Of a DNA stretch of 64,000 nt, positions 1-10,900 are shown one piece after another. The position numbers and the translations under genes were made by a program. Origin of the DNA: Rhizaria sp. SCN 62-66 (taxonomy: Eukaryota; Rhizaria, unplaced). The stretch is taken from the NCBI GenBank assembly GCA_001724265.1, contig MEDY01000055.1, positions 62,001-126,000 on the forward strand. The letters run 5' to 3'. Below the pieces are notes generated by a model. The model saw nothing but the letters and a program-made list of their open reading frames with translations. It searched no databases and was not told the DNA's origin. Positions within the stretch are counted from its first letter, which is position 1; each line of letters starts with the position of its first letter.

Positions 1-2000
1 GCCAAGGGTCCGTTGCCCCCGCCGCCGCCCCCGCTGCCGCCGCCGCAGCCGCCACAGCCGCACCCGAGCGCGTCCCCGCCCCTGCCCCACCCTTCGCACA
101 ACCACAACTATCCCGCCGCGCCCGGCCTCCGCGCGGGCACTGGCGCTGGCAGCGGCGGCGCTGGCGGCGCTAGCGGCGGGGTTGGCAGCGGCGGCAACGA
201 CGTGGCCCGCCGCGCGGCCGCGTCCGCCACCGCGGCGGGCGGCTCGCTGTCGCACCAGTCGCGGCGCTGGATGGCCGCGGTTACGGGCCGCACGTCGCTG
301 GCCGAGATCGCGCCGGTGGCGCCCTTCAGCGCCCACAGCAACCGAGCAGTCGACGGCTACAGTGGCGGCGGAGGACAGGGGCTGCATAAGCGATCGCGTA
401 TCGCCGCATCTGGAGGCGCACTGTCTGCGGCGACAACCTCAATGCCGGCCTCGCTATCAAACGTCGCAGCCGGCGCATCTCTGCACGGCCGGAACGTCAC
501 CGCGCCCGCGACGCTGCCCACCCGCAGCAGCAGCAGCAGCACTGCGGTTGGCGGCCCTACTGTGAGCGCAAGCAACGCGGGCATGGGCGCTGGCAGCGCC
601 GAGGCCGGCAGCAAGGCCGCCGCGCTGCGCCAGCGACTGGAGAGCCTCAGCGCCAACCGCAGCGTTACTGCGAACCACCACAACAACAACAGCAGCAACG
701 CCAACAGCGCTGGCGGCGGGCCCGGGCACGTCCGCGGTGTTGGCAGCATCAGCAACGCTGGCAGCATGCCACCACCCGCGCATCCGCCTGCACATCACTT
801 CTTCCGCGCCGCGACTGTATCTGCGACCACAGCGTATCTGTCCGCGGGCGCCGTTGCGGCCGGCCAGTCCTCGAACCGGGACTCGTCCTCCGCCTCAGAC
901 TCCGGCGCCGCCGCCGGTGCCGCAGCCGCCGTCCCGCGCTCGGGTTCGTCGGCCTTCCATTCCGGCGCGGCCGGCGTTGTCGTCACTGGGACTGGCGTCG
1001 CCGCGCGCCCCGCGGCCCGCGTCCGGGCTGAGGTGGCCTTCGCGGCGGCCACGGCGGCGGCGGCGGGCGCGCGCGGCACGCACACGTACGCCGGCGCCGC
1101 GCTCGTGGCCATGGGCCGCGGCGACGTCGAAGTCCCCATTCACCACCACCCCAGGCAGCAGTACCAGCCCAGGCCGCCGGCGGGGGCGCCGCGGAAGTTC
1201 GTGCCTCCGCAGCAGCAGAACCAGGGCCAGCAGCAGCCGGCGGGCCGGGGCAGCCGCGGCAGGCCGCAGGTCGTGGCCGCAGTTGCGCGCGCCGGCACGC
1301 GGGGCTTCCGCGCGCCAGAGGTGCTGATGCGCGAGAGTGCGGTACGTGTGTATTATATTGTTGTGTGTATTCTTTAACTTAATCGACCCTGAACATCTGT
1401 TTCTCTGCATACTTCCCCATATTTCCTGCTAACTTCGCTGACATGATTTTCCGTGTTTTTTTTTTTTTTTTTTTTTTTAAGACGCAAACTGTTGGACTCG
1501 ACACCTGGAGTGCTGGAACAATCCTTCTCACACTGCTTTGCCGCAGGTACCCCCTGTCCGTGGCAAACGAAGACATTGTATCTCAGGCAGAGCTGATTCG
1601 GTTGATGGGGACACCAATCGACCAGGACCCTTCGCACTACATCCTCAGCGACCGCGCTGTGAGCACCGAGTCCGTTCCCGAGACTATGGACGGCGCGCGC
1701 GGCCTCTGCGCCCGTCTGAACCCTTCCGTGCGATGGCCCGAGCCCGTGCTTGCGCTACTGGACGGTCTGCTTGCCGTTGACCCGCGCGAGCGACTGTCGG
1801 CCGCTGCCGCGCTGGAACTGCCGTTCTTCGACCCCGCGCAGTTCGACGCTAAGGCGTGGGACGACGCAGCATTCCCGGGCTGTGTGTCGCTGACCGAGGG
1901 CGGGAAAGGCGCGCCGCTGCCCGGGGGACCGATGCCTCTGGGCAGCGCCGAGGATGGCTTCGTGGTGGCAGGCTGCGCGGAGTGGAGCGATGACGAGTGA
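1..2000 (+). CDS. CDC7: CDC7 (DDK) protein kinase, 3' part, two exons
   Basis: Exons 1-1341 and 1482-2000, joined in phase 0; the frame is open to the left edge, so the gene is 5'-partial. Cdc7 with its Dbf4 partner phosphorylates the MCM helicase in the nucleus to fire replication origins. Seen: RAGTRGFRAPEVLM at the end of exon 1 is the subdomain VIII signature and closely matches fungal Cdc7. Exon 2 opens TQTVGLDTWSAG (subdomain IX), then a C-lobe with RRYPL, LDGLLAVDPRERLSAAAAL and PFFDPAQFD, ending TGA. The roughly 430 residues before GTRGFRAPE are low-complexity Ala/Gly/Ser/Pro with a basic HKRSRI patch. By position this is kinase insert II, between the DFG and APE motifs, which is far shorter in known CDC7 proteins. 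The N-lobe and catalytic loop lie outside the window. Confidence 0.88.
1342..1481 (+). other. CDC7 intron (140 bp, phase 0)
   Basis: The donor is GTACGT directly after the GCG codon of RESA. The acceptor AAG follows an uninterrupted run of 23 T (1456-1478). Removing it fuses the APE-containing exon to the DTWSAG exon exactly as in CDC7 homologues, which is good support for both boundaries. Confidence 0.88.
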
Positions 2001-2645
2001 GATGCACGGTGCGTGCACCGTGGATATGCCGAACCTAACTAACACATTCGTTATTTATATTTAAATATGTTAATTAGACGCAACTATAGTATACATAATC
2101 ATTGTTATCCCCACTTTAGCTCATATTTAACATCAGAAGATGCATTTTTTCAAGAAGTGCGCAGTGGCGGGCTGCAATCCAGACTTCAGATAGGAGAGGT
2201 TGCTGACCGCAAAGTGACCGTGGGCATCACTGCTTGAAGCGCCATCTTTACAACAGATTTAATATGTGTTGTTGTCGTCTTCTAGATACTATTTTTGAAG
2301 ATTACATAGAACAGTATTAAATTCATTTGGATGTGTTATACCATTACTTCTGTCGTTCAGCGGCACTGACAGGACCTGTTCAAAGTTGCCGATTGCCTCG
2401 TTTGTGCGGGATCATCACGTGGGCACTCGGAAGCCCCTTTCTTTAAACGCTCACACCTGCTATTCTTTTCTATACGGTATAGGACTTAACACCGAGATAT
2501 ATCTCGACCAAGTCCGTTAAATACCTGACTGGTAACACTAAATACCTTTATAGGTCTCTCCTAGCCAGGTTTTTTTACACCCCTACCTCCGTTCTCGCCC
2601 GACCGGGCCCTTCGGCCAAGTCCGCGCCGTTCCCCCGCGCGTCCG
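2001..2645. other. intergenic: CDC7 3' end and upstream region of the channel gene
   Basis: AT-rich DNA without a supportable ORF. The first roughly 100 bp after the TGA are very AT-rich (TTATTTATATTTAAATATG) and probably hold the CDC7 3' UTR and cleavage site. At 2493-2506 there is a 14-bp perfect palindrome with a TATA core, about 140 bp before the next ATG. A T7 tract and pyrimidine-rich stretch (2571-2600) precede the channel ATG and could mark its 5' leader. None of these is proven regulatory. Confidence 0.4.
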
Positions 2646-3290
2646 ATGTCGACGCCCTACGGCCCCGCGCACCTGCGCGCGCCGAGTGCACAGCCGGGCG
2701 ACCCGACATCTTCCTCCAACCAGCCTGACTCGCAGCCCTCCGGCCCCGCGCCGGTCCCATCGGTCCGCGCCTCGCTTTCCGGCGCCGCCGCCAGCCCCGG
2801 TGCACAGCCCCCGCTGCAGCGCGACCTCAGCGCGTCGCCCAACCCCACAGGTCCGCCGCCGGGCCAGAGCACGAGCCGCGCGCGCGGCCGCCGCGTCTCT
2901 TCGGGTGGCGCCGCGTTCCTGGGCTTCGCCGCCAGCGTGGGAGGCAACCCCGCCCCCGCGGCGGGCCCCGGCAGCGGCGGCCTCACCCACAGAGGCGGCG
3001 GCTCGGGCGAGTACCACATCGACCCCTCGGGCGCCTACCTGGGCCTGCCCGCGCTTGCGTATCCCGGCGCGGCGCCCTCGGTCTCCGCCGCGGGCCCCGC
3101 GGGGAGCTACTCGCCGCGCTCGCGGTCGCGGCCAGCGTCGCGCCAGTCGGGCTTTTTGCAGCATCACCAGCAGCAGATGCAGCAGATGCAGCAGATGCAG
3201 CAGATGCAGCAGCCATACCGCCACCCGACGCCGCCGAACACGTATAACTACGCTATGCACGCCGCCGCTGCCGCGAACAACACCAACGCT

Positions 3291-3321
<31 letters not shown>

Positions 3322-4938
3322 TGCATCAGCAGCAACAACAGCAGGCGCCTGCGTTTGCGCACATGATGTCCCTCGGCCTGGCCCCCGGCATGCCTCCGCA
3401 GCAGCAGACACTTGTCTCGCCCACGGGCGCCTTCTACTCGCTGCCCGTGGCCGGCCCCGCGCAGGGCATGGGCGCCCCGCGGCCGCGGTCGCCGTTCCGT
3501 GCCGCAGTCGCCGCCGTCGCCACCAGCAGCATGGGCGCTCACAACAACAATGCCGGCGGCACCGCGGCGGCCGGGACTGCGCAGTACACTGGCGACGCCG
3601 TAGTCTCGAACAGCACCAGCAACAGCAACACGGGCACGCCCCTGATCCACACGAGCACGTCTGCTGGCGCGACGCCGCTGACGATGGGACCCGCACCCGC
3701 GCCCGCCGTCACGATGACCGCCAGCACCACGACTTCGAACACACCGGCCCAGACCCCGGGCCCGCTCAGCGCGGCGATGGCGCTGCCCAACAACGACTCC
3801 AACAGCACCAACGCGAGCTCGCAGCTCAACACCGGCACCAGCGCCGGCGCAGGCTCTGCGGCGATGCACTTGAGTCCGTTCGCGAACCTGCACTGGGGAT
3901 CGCTGCAGCCGCACCCGCACCCGCCGTCGCGGACGGCCACGCCGCGCATCGCTAACGCCGGTGACGCCAGCAGTAGCTCCGGCACCGCGGCCAGCAGCAG
4001 CGGCGGAGGCGGTGGCGGCGGAGGCATGATGATGCAGTCGCCGCCGCCGCCCGCGCTGCTGCACATGATGTCCTACGGCGGCAACCCCCCGGCCGGGTAC
4101 GGCATGATGACGCCCCACGCGCACGGCCACGCGATGCAGATGGGCCACCCCATGGGCGGCGCACACGGTCACCAGATGATCCAGTCCCCCAGCATGTTCA
4201 CGCCCACGCACGCGGGCGCATTCGCGATGACGCACCTGTCGCCCGCGCCGAGCCACCACTACACGGCGTTCCAGCAGCACATGCACCAGCAGCAGATCCA
4301 GCCGGGCTCCGCCAGCGCGCCGCAGCAGACGCACGGGCTCGGCGCCGGCGCCGCGGACCACGCCGACGCGACGCCCGTGCTCAACACGCCGGGCTACACG
4401 CAGAACAACACGCCCGCCGTCGCGAACGGCAACGACGCAGTGCTGGTGGGCATGCCGCTGTCGTTCGCGCACAGCCACGCGCATAGCCAGGCCCACAGCC
4501 AGTCGCACTCCCAGTCGCAGTATCCTCAGCAGGGGCAGCAGTCGCACACGCTGCCTCACGGGAGCAGCGGCACGAGCGAGCTCCCCGGCTCGCACTCTGG
4601 CGACGCTCACAGCCAGCACCACGGCGGCGACGGCGACGCGCTGCCCGGCGAGCATGACACCGCTCGCACTGGCACCACCATGTCCGGCGTCACCGTCACG
4701 TCCTCGGTCTACACGCGCGTGCGCGCGCCCAGCGCCTTTGGTGGCAGCGGCGGCGCGGGCGGCGGCGGCAATGGCGGCAACGGCGGCGGCAGCGGCGGCG
4801 GCGGCGGTTTCGACTCCGTGTCGTCGCTGCCGGCCGGCGTGTCAATCCCCGCCCTGCAGCTGCCCGTCATGTCACCGACGCCGCCCGCGGGCACGGCGCT
4901 GGCCAAGTCCTTCTCGCAGCCGCCGCTGCAGCAGCAGT

Positions 4939-4981
<43 letters not shown>

Positions 4982-7900
4982 CGGCGGTGAAGGATACGGG
5001 ATGCACACCGGCGCGACGATCGGCGACCTGATGTTGCAGGTGCAGGGCGGCCCGTCGACGCTGGGCTCCCCCGGTCTCGAGTCGCTGCCTCAGCCCACGA
5101 CGGCGGTTTCCGGCTTCAACTCGGAGGGCTTCATGACGGCCACGCCATTCGAGCCGCTTACTGGCGCCGGCGTCTTCGGCAGCCCCTACGCCTTGAACCG
5201 TGGGCTCGGCTACGACAACGCGGCCCCCGGCGGTATGGGCTCGCCCGCCGTCGGCCAGGGCTCCTGGGTCGCTAAGTCCCCGCTCCCGGACCCCGTCGCC
5301 GCACTCACGTTGGGCGTCAAGGGCGCCCCGGCCGCGGCGAACCCATTCTCGCCCGTCGCCGCACCGGCCTCCGCGGGCGCGTCGCCGATGCCAGGGCTGG
5401 ACCGCAAGCAGACGCTCGGGGCCGCGCGCACCGGCGCCGACACCGCGCGCCTCGCGGCGCCCGTTACCACCACCGGCGCGGGCCGTCGCGGCCTGTACGG
5501 CCGCCGCCAGAACAACCTGCGTTGCGCCAAGATCCGACCCTTTCTCATCTGCAGCGAGTCAGCTTCTTGCGCTGCAGTCACGAAGTACGGCGCCAAAGAA
5601 CTCGAGCTCTCGCGTGCCGCCGCCCGCGCGCGCGCCTGTGCCATGTCGACGCTATACTCTGTTTTTATGGCGTTTGTGTTCATGGTTGACACAGTGCTGC
5701 TGGCGCTGGACCACCCGAAGTACAACCGGTTCGACTACTCGCCGCCCGTTTTCGGCATTGTCATGGTGTCCTACCTCTTTATTACGGTGGCGTACATCGC
5801 CGAGTTCGTCGTCAACATGCTCGCCTACAGCGGGCGCGCGGCCATCGGCGGCCGGCCCGGCGAGCGGCAGTCTGAGTTCTACGGCTCCTTCTTGGGCTGG
5901 TTCTGCGTCGCCGCGATCATCACGCTCATCGTCGACTGCGTGTGGCCGCTAAACACGCTGCGTTACCTGCCCGCGATCCGCATCGTGCGCTTCTTCCGCG
6001 TTTTCACGTACCTCTCCGCGGTGCGCTCGATCGCGATGATCTCGCAGGCCGTGTCTAAGTCCGTCGGCAGGCTTATCCCGCTCTTTATCGTGCTGCTGCT
6101 GCTCATTCTCGTCTTCGCGTCTAACTGGACTCTGGCTTACGACACCACGTTCACGCGCCGCTGTCTGCTCACTCCGGAGGGCATCGCGATCGCGAGCGAC
6201 TCCACGGACCCACGCTTCGATGCCATCCAGGTCCAGTTCGCGGTGGAGCAGGCGCAGCGGTGCGTGACGCGCGCGGGCCAGTGGTCCGTGGCGCCCGGCC
6301 GTCTGTGTCCGTAGTACTTCGAGTGCGTCAACGACGCGCCGTTGTCGAGCATCTACGACTCGTTCAGCAACGTACTGCTGTCGTCCGTGGTCGTGTTCCG
6401 CATCGTCGTCATTGAGTCGTGGAACTCCATCATGTACGACATGCAGGACATTTACAACTGGATTCCCGTCGTGCTTTGCATCGTGCTCATTTTCATCGGC
6501 AACTTTTTCCTGCTCAACTTCGTGGCCGCCGTCGTCGTGAACGAGTTCCAGAACCTCGTCGCCGAGCTCTACGTGCAGCAGGCGCGCTCCTCGCAGCGCG
6601 GCTTCGACGAGCTCCGCGAAGTCATCATCCAGATGCTATCCAGCGAAGGACTCTTCCGCGACTTCCCCGTGCTTGGCTCCACTGGCGTGCCCGTCATGCT
6701 GCACCAGTGCGCCACGGGCAAGGCGCTCGCGGGCTTCCTGCTCAAGTCGGAGATCTGCACGTCGCGCAAGGACGCCGTGCGCATGCTGCACCGCATGCTG
6801 TCGCTGCGCATTTTACACGAGGTCTCGGCCGCGGGTGTGGTGCAGCCCAGCGGCAGCGGCGGCATGTATGAGGTCAAGTTCTTCACCGATGCGACGCACT
6901 TTTACTCCTTCGAGGGTTCCGACGAGCCGGACGAGAACATGCCGCCCGCGCTGCAGCAGATCATCCGCTCCATCCTGCTGCCCATCAAGCAGCTCATTGC
7001 GGAGCTCGCTGCCAAGCGCGCCGCCGCCGTCGCTGCGGGCGCTGCGGGCGCGGCTGCCGCGGCCGCTGCGGCCGGCGGGCCCAACGCCGCGCTGATTGCG
7101 GCGCAGGCCGCACAGGCCGCCGCGGCTGCAAAGGCTGCGAATGCCGCCGCCAAGGCCGCCAAGGCCGCTGCTGACGCCGCGACCTCCGCCGTCGCCCCCG
7201 CCGACGCCGAGGCGACCGCGGCCGCCGCTGCCACAGCTGCAACCGCCGCCTCGGCCGCCGCGGCAGAGGCCGAAGCTGCTGTCGCCGGCACTGCTCCTGC
7301 CACTGCGATGACAACCGCGCACCCAACAGCCTCCGCGCCCACCGGCACCGGTGCTGGCCACGGCCACGGGCTCGGGCTCGGCCTCATGTCGCCCGCCGAG
7401 CTCACCGCCGCCGCCAGCGCCGCGGTCTCCTCAACCGGCGGCGCGAAGCCCGAGCTCGGCACCGGCGCGAACGGCGAGAGCACCGCGTACACGGTGCCGG
7501 GGCTGGCGCTGGGCGGGATCCCCGCGAACCTCGGCGTCGGGCTCGGCTCGGAGGGCCTTGTCCCCGCGCAGACCGACCACATGCACTTCGCGGGCGCGAT
7601 GCCCGGCTCGGGCGCTGCGGGTGGCGACGTGTCCAATGGACAGCAGCAGCTGGACCAGCAGCAGCAGCTGCTGCAGCAGGAGCTTGACGGCGGCGCCATG
7701 ACGCAGGCGCAGTTCGACGAGCAGTACCAACACTTCTACCAGCAGCATCTGCAGAACAACCTCCGCGCCGCGGGCTTCGATCCCGCGACCGCGGCCGCCG
7801 CCGCCGCCGCGGGCCCCGGCGGCGTCCCCGGCGTTGCCGGGGCGGACGGCGACGCTTCGAACTCGGCGGCTATGATGGCCATGACGCCGTTCGGCGCGTT

Positions 7901-10900
7901 CAGCAGCCCGCCCGCGCTGCAGGCCGCCGCGTCGGTCGGGCTCGGCAGTGTCCAGCGCCATCGCCACAGCCTCTCGCACGGCGGCTACCCGGGGCCCGCG
8001 TTCCACCATCCCGATCTCACCACGGCCTTCAACGCAGGCGCCGGCGCGGGCCAGCCGGGCGGGTACTACACCCCCGGCCACGGCAGCGGATCCTTCACGA
8101 CCCCGGTCAATGCGCTGGGGCAGCCGCTGTTCCTGACCGCCGCAGTGCCTGCGCAGCAGCCGCCGCCGTCGGCGCGCAGCCACCACGTCCCGGCCGCGCA
8201 CACCGGCGCGGAACAGTTCGGCGACGACGGCGACACGTTCCAGGGCCCCGGGGCTGGCCTCGGGGCCGCCACCCCGCGCGCGCACGGCGCAGCCACCCCG
8301 CGCGCGCACGGCGCAGCCACTCCGCGCCTAAGCTTTGTCACTGGCACCGGCTCCACGCTAGTGTCGGCGACGCCGCGCTACGGCCCCGGCGGCGTGCCGC
8401 AGACCCCGCGCGCGGGCATCATGACACCGCGCACGGGGGGCGGGACGCTGCCGCCGCAGACGCCGCGCGCTGGGGGCGGGGCGCTGCCGCCGCAGACGCC
8501 GCGCGCGGGGACTATGACGCCCCGCGCCGGCGCGATGACGCCGCGCGCGGGCGGAATGACTCCGCGCGCGTCCGGGATGCTGACGCGCGGCGAGACCTTT
8601 ACCACGCGCATCCTGCACCCTGCGCCGCTGTCGCTGGCGCAGTCCGCGCAGTCGCAGGCGCAGGCGCAGCAGCAGCCTTTGCAGGGCAGCACTGTGGAGG
8701 ACGAGCGCGCGCGCTTCTTCGCCGCACCACAGCCGAGTCCCCGCGCGTCGCAGCGCAGCCACGCCCACGACGATGGGCTGGATCCCGCTGCCGGCACGAG
8801 CGCTGACGCCACAGAGCCGATTCCTACGTTTCACCCCATGGGCTCACGCACTGTCGACGTCACGCGCACGCCGCGCGGCGCCATGCTGCATCAACAGCAG
8901 CAGCAGCAGCAGCAGCAGTTCGGTTTGGTGCCTATTACATTTAACGTTCCCGTCACGACCTCCGGCTCGGCGCCCATCGACGGCGCTACCGACCCGTCTC
9001 TGACCGCCGCGGTCGCCGTGGCCGCGGGCGCCACGGCCTCGGCCTCTGGCTCGGGCATGCCGTCTGCGCGCCGCCGCTCTAACAGCACGGCCCCGACGCC
9101 CGGCACCGCCCGCCGCCGCCTCTCCGGGCTGTCCGCCGACCCCGCCGCGCTCGCCGCCACCAACAACAACAGCACCGGCAGCGCCGGCGGCGGGAACCCC
9201 AGCGGAGGGTTCGTGCCGCCGCCCCTGGTGCACGGCGCGTCCGCACGCGGCGGGCTCGGCAGCGCGGGCGCCAGCGTGCGCAACCTCAACGGGCTGGTCG
9301 CCGGCCCCGCTGGCCCCGGGTTCGTGCCGCCGCCGCTGCTTGCGCAGGGCAGCCGGCTGGGCAGCATGACGCCGGGCCTACGCACTCCGGGCTACGGCCA
9401 GCCGCAGGTACCTCAGTCGCCGTCGCTGGGCGCGGGCGGATACATGCTGCCGCTGCACTCGGCCGCCGTGGCCGCCGCGGGCGCGTCGTTCGTGGCCGTG
9501 AGGGGCCCCAACGGCGTCGTGTTCGTGCCTAGCTACGGCCCACCGCAGGGCTATGAGCTCGCGGCGCAGATGAGCGCGGCGCAGATGGGCGCGGCGCGCG
9601 CGCATAGCACGACGCCGGGCGGCCTGTCGCGCAGCCTCGCGCAGGGCGGCAGCGGGCCTAACGGCACGCCGGGCGTGCCGGGCACGGGCCGCCGGTCCAT
9701 CGCGCTCTCTGGCGGGCCCACTGGCGGGGCGCCGGGCAACGCGGGCGCCGTGTTTGGGAGCAAGGCGCCTTCGCCCCACAGCGCACTGAGGCGCATGAAC
9801 AGCTTAGGCAACATGTACCACCAGAACTTGAACGATCCTATGGTGATGCAGCAGCAGCAGCAGCAGCAGCAGCAGTATCAGCAGTATCAGCAGCAACAGC
9901 AGTCGGCGATGCAGGGTGGTGACCGCAACCGTTTCTTTGCTCCGGCAGCAGATGCCCTCGACAATAGTATCTCGAGCAGCAATGGCAACGGACCGAATAA
10001 CAGCAACACAGGGAACCTTAGTCTTAACACTGGCGGCTCTGCCCATGTTGGTGTCACTAACAACAACAACCACAACAACCCAAGCAGCAACACCGACAAC
10101 GACTCTGTCTCGCACCACGGTTCTGAGCACCACAGCATCGCCCCCAGCAACGCCACGCTCGGCGGCACGAACACGCACGGCCCCGCAATCGACCGCACGG
10201 GCTCACTGCGCGTGCTCTCGCTCGCGCGCGGCTCCGTATCGACGCCGCGGCACAACTTTGCCCCCGCGCCGCACATGCCCAGTCCCGCGCTCGGTACGCC
10301 CCGCAATTTGGCTGCCGCGTCCGCCGCCGCTGCACCAGCCGCCCCGGCGGTGACTGCGAACAACGCGAGCAACGACACCGGTGCGGCGCGCAATCGGTCG
10401 CCGTCGAGCACGCTGTTCACGATCGCCAACTCCAACACCGCTTCGAACACCAACGCCAATGCGGGCGCGTCTCCGGTCAGCGGCTCGGGGGCTAACGCGC
10501 CCGAGCGCGGCTCGCTGCACAGCAGCCCCAACGCTATGCTGCGGCGTGTCAGCAACGCCTCGCCCACGCCGCCCTCGACGACGATCGCGGGCGCGCTGTC
10601 ACTCAACACGGCCGCGCCGCCTCTGGCCGCCTCGGGCGGGGCGACGCCCGCGACCGATAACTCGACCGCGACACCTCAGTCTCAGCAGCAGCAACAACAA
10701 CAGCAACAACAACAACAGCAGCAGCAGCAGCAACAGCAACAGCAGCTGAGTCTGTCGACCTCCGTCGAAGCGTCCGCGCCTGCGCCGACGCCGCAGTACT
10801 CGCCCGACGTCGCCGCGACGGACGAGGACGACGCCGTGCGGTACAACTTCACGCCCGGCGACGGCGACGGCGATGGACGCGGTGGCGACTCGTTCCAGGA

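Noticed and set aside
2583-4655. 690-codon open frame on the minus strand opposite the channel N-terminus
   Set aside because: Composition is Arg/Val/Gly repeats mirroring the GC-rich sense frame; no domain. Same for minus-strand frames at 12369-13835, 15819-16799 and 37539-39311. They are shadows of GC-rich coding DNA.
6288-6314. A 27-nt GTG...TAG segment (or 51 nt from 6264) that could be a tiny in-frame intron removing the TAG
   Set aside because: Other introns here are 140-199 bp with GTAYGT donors; this has neither, and it would delete a conserved-looking turret cysteine. Kept only as something cDNA could test.
8265-8580. Tandem 24-bp repeats considered as a CRISPR-like or satellite array
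   Set aside because: They are in frame within coding sequence, lack unique spacers, and the organism is eukaryotic.
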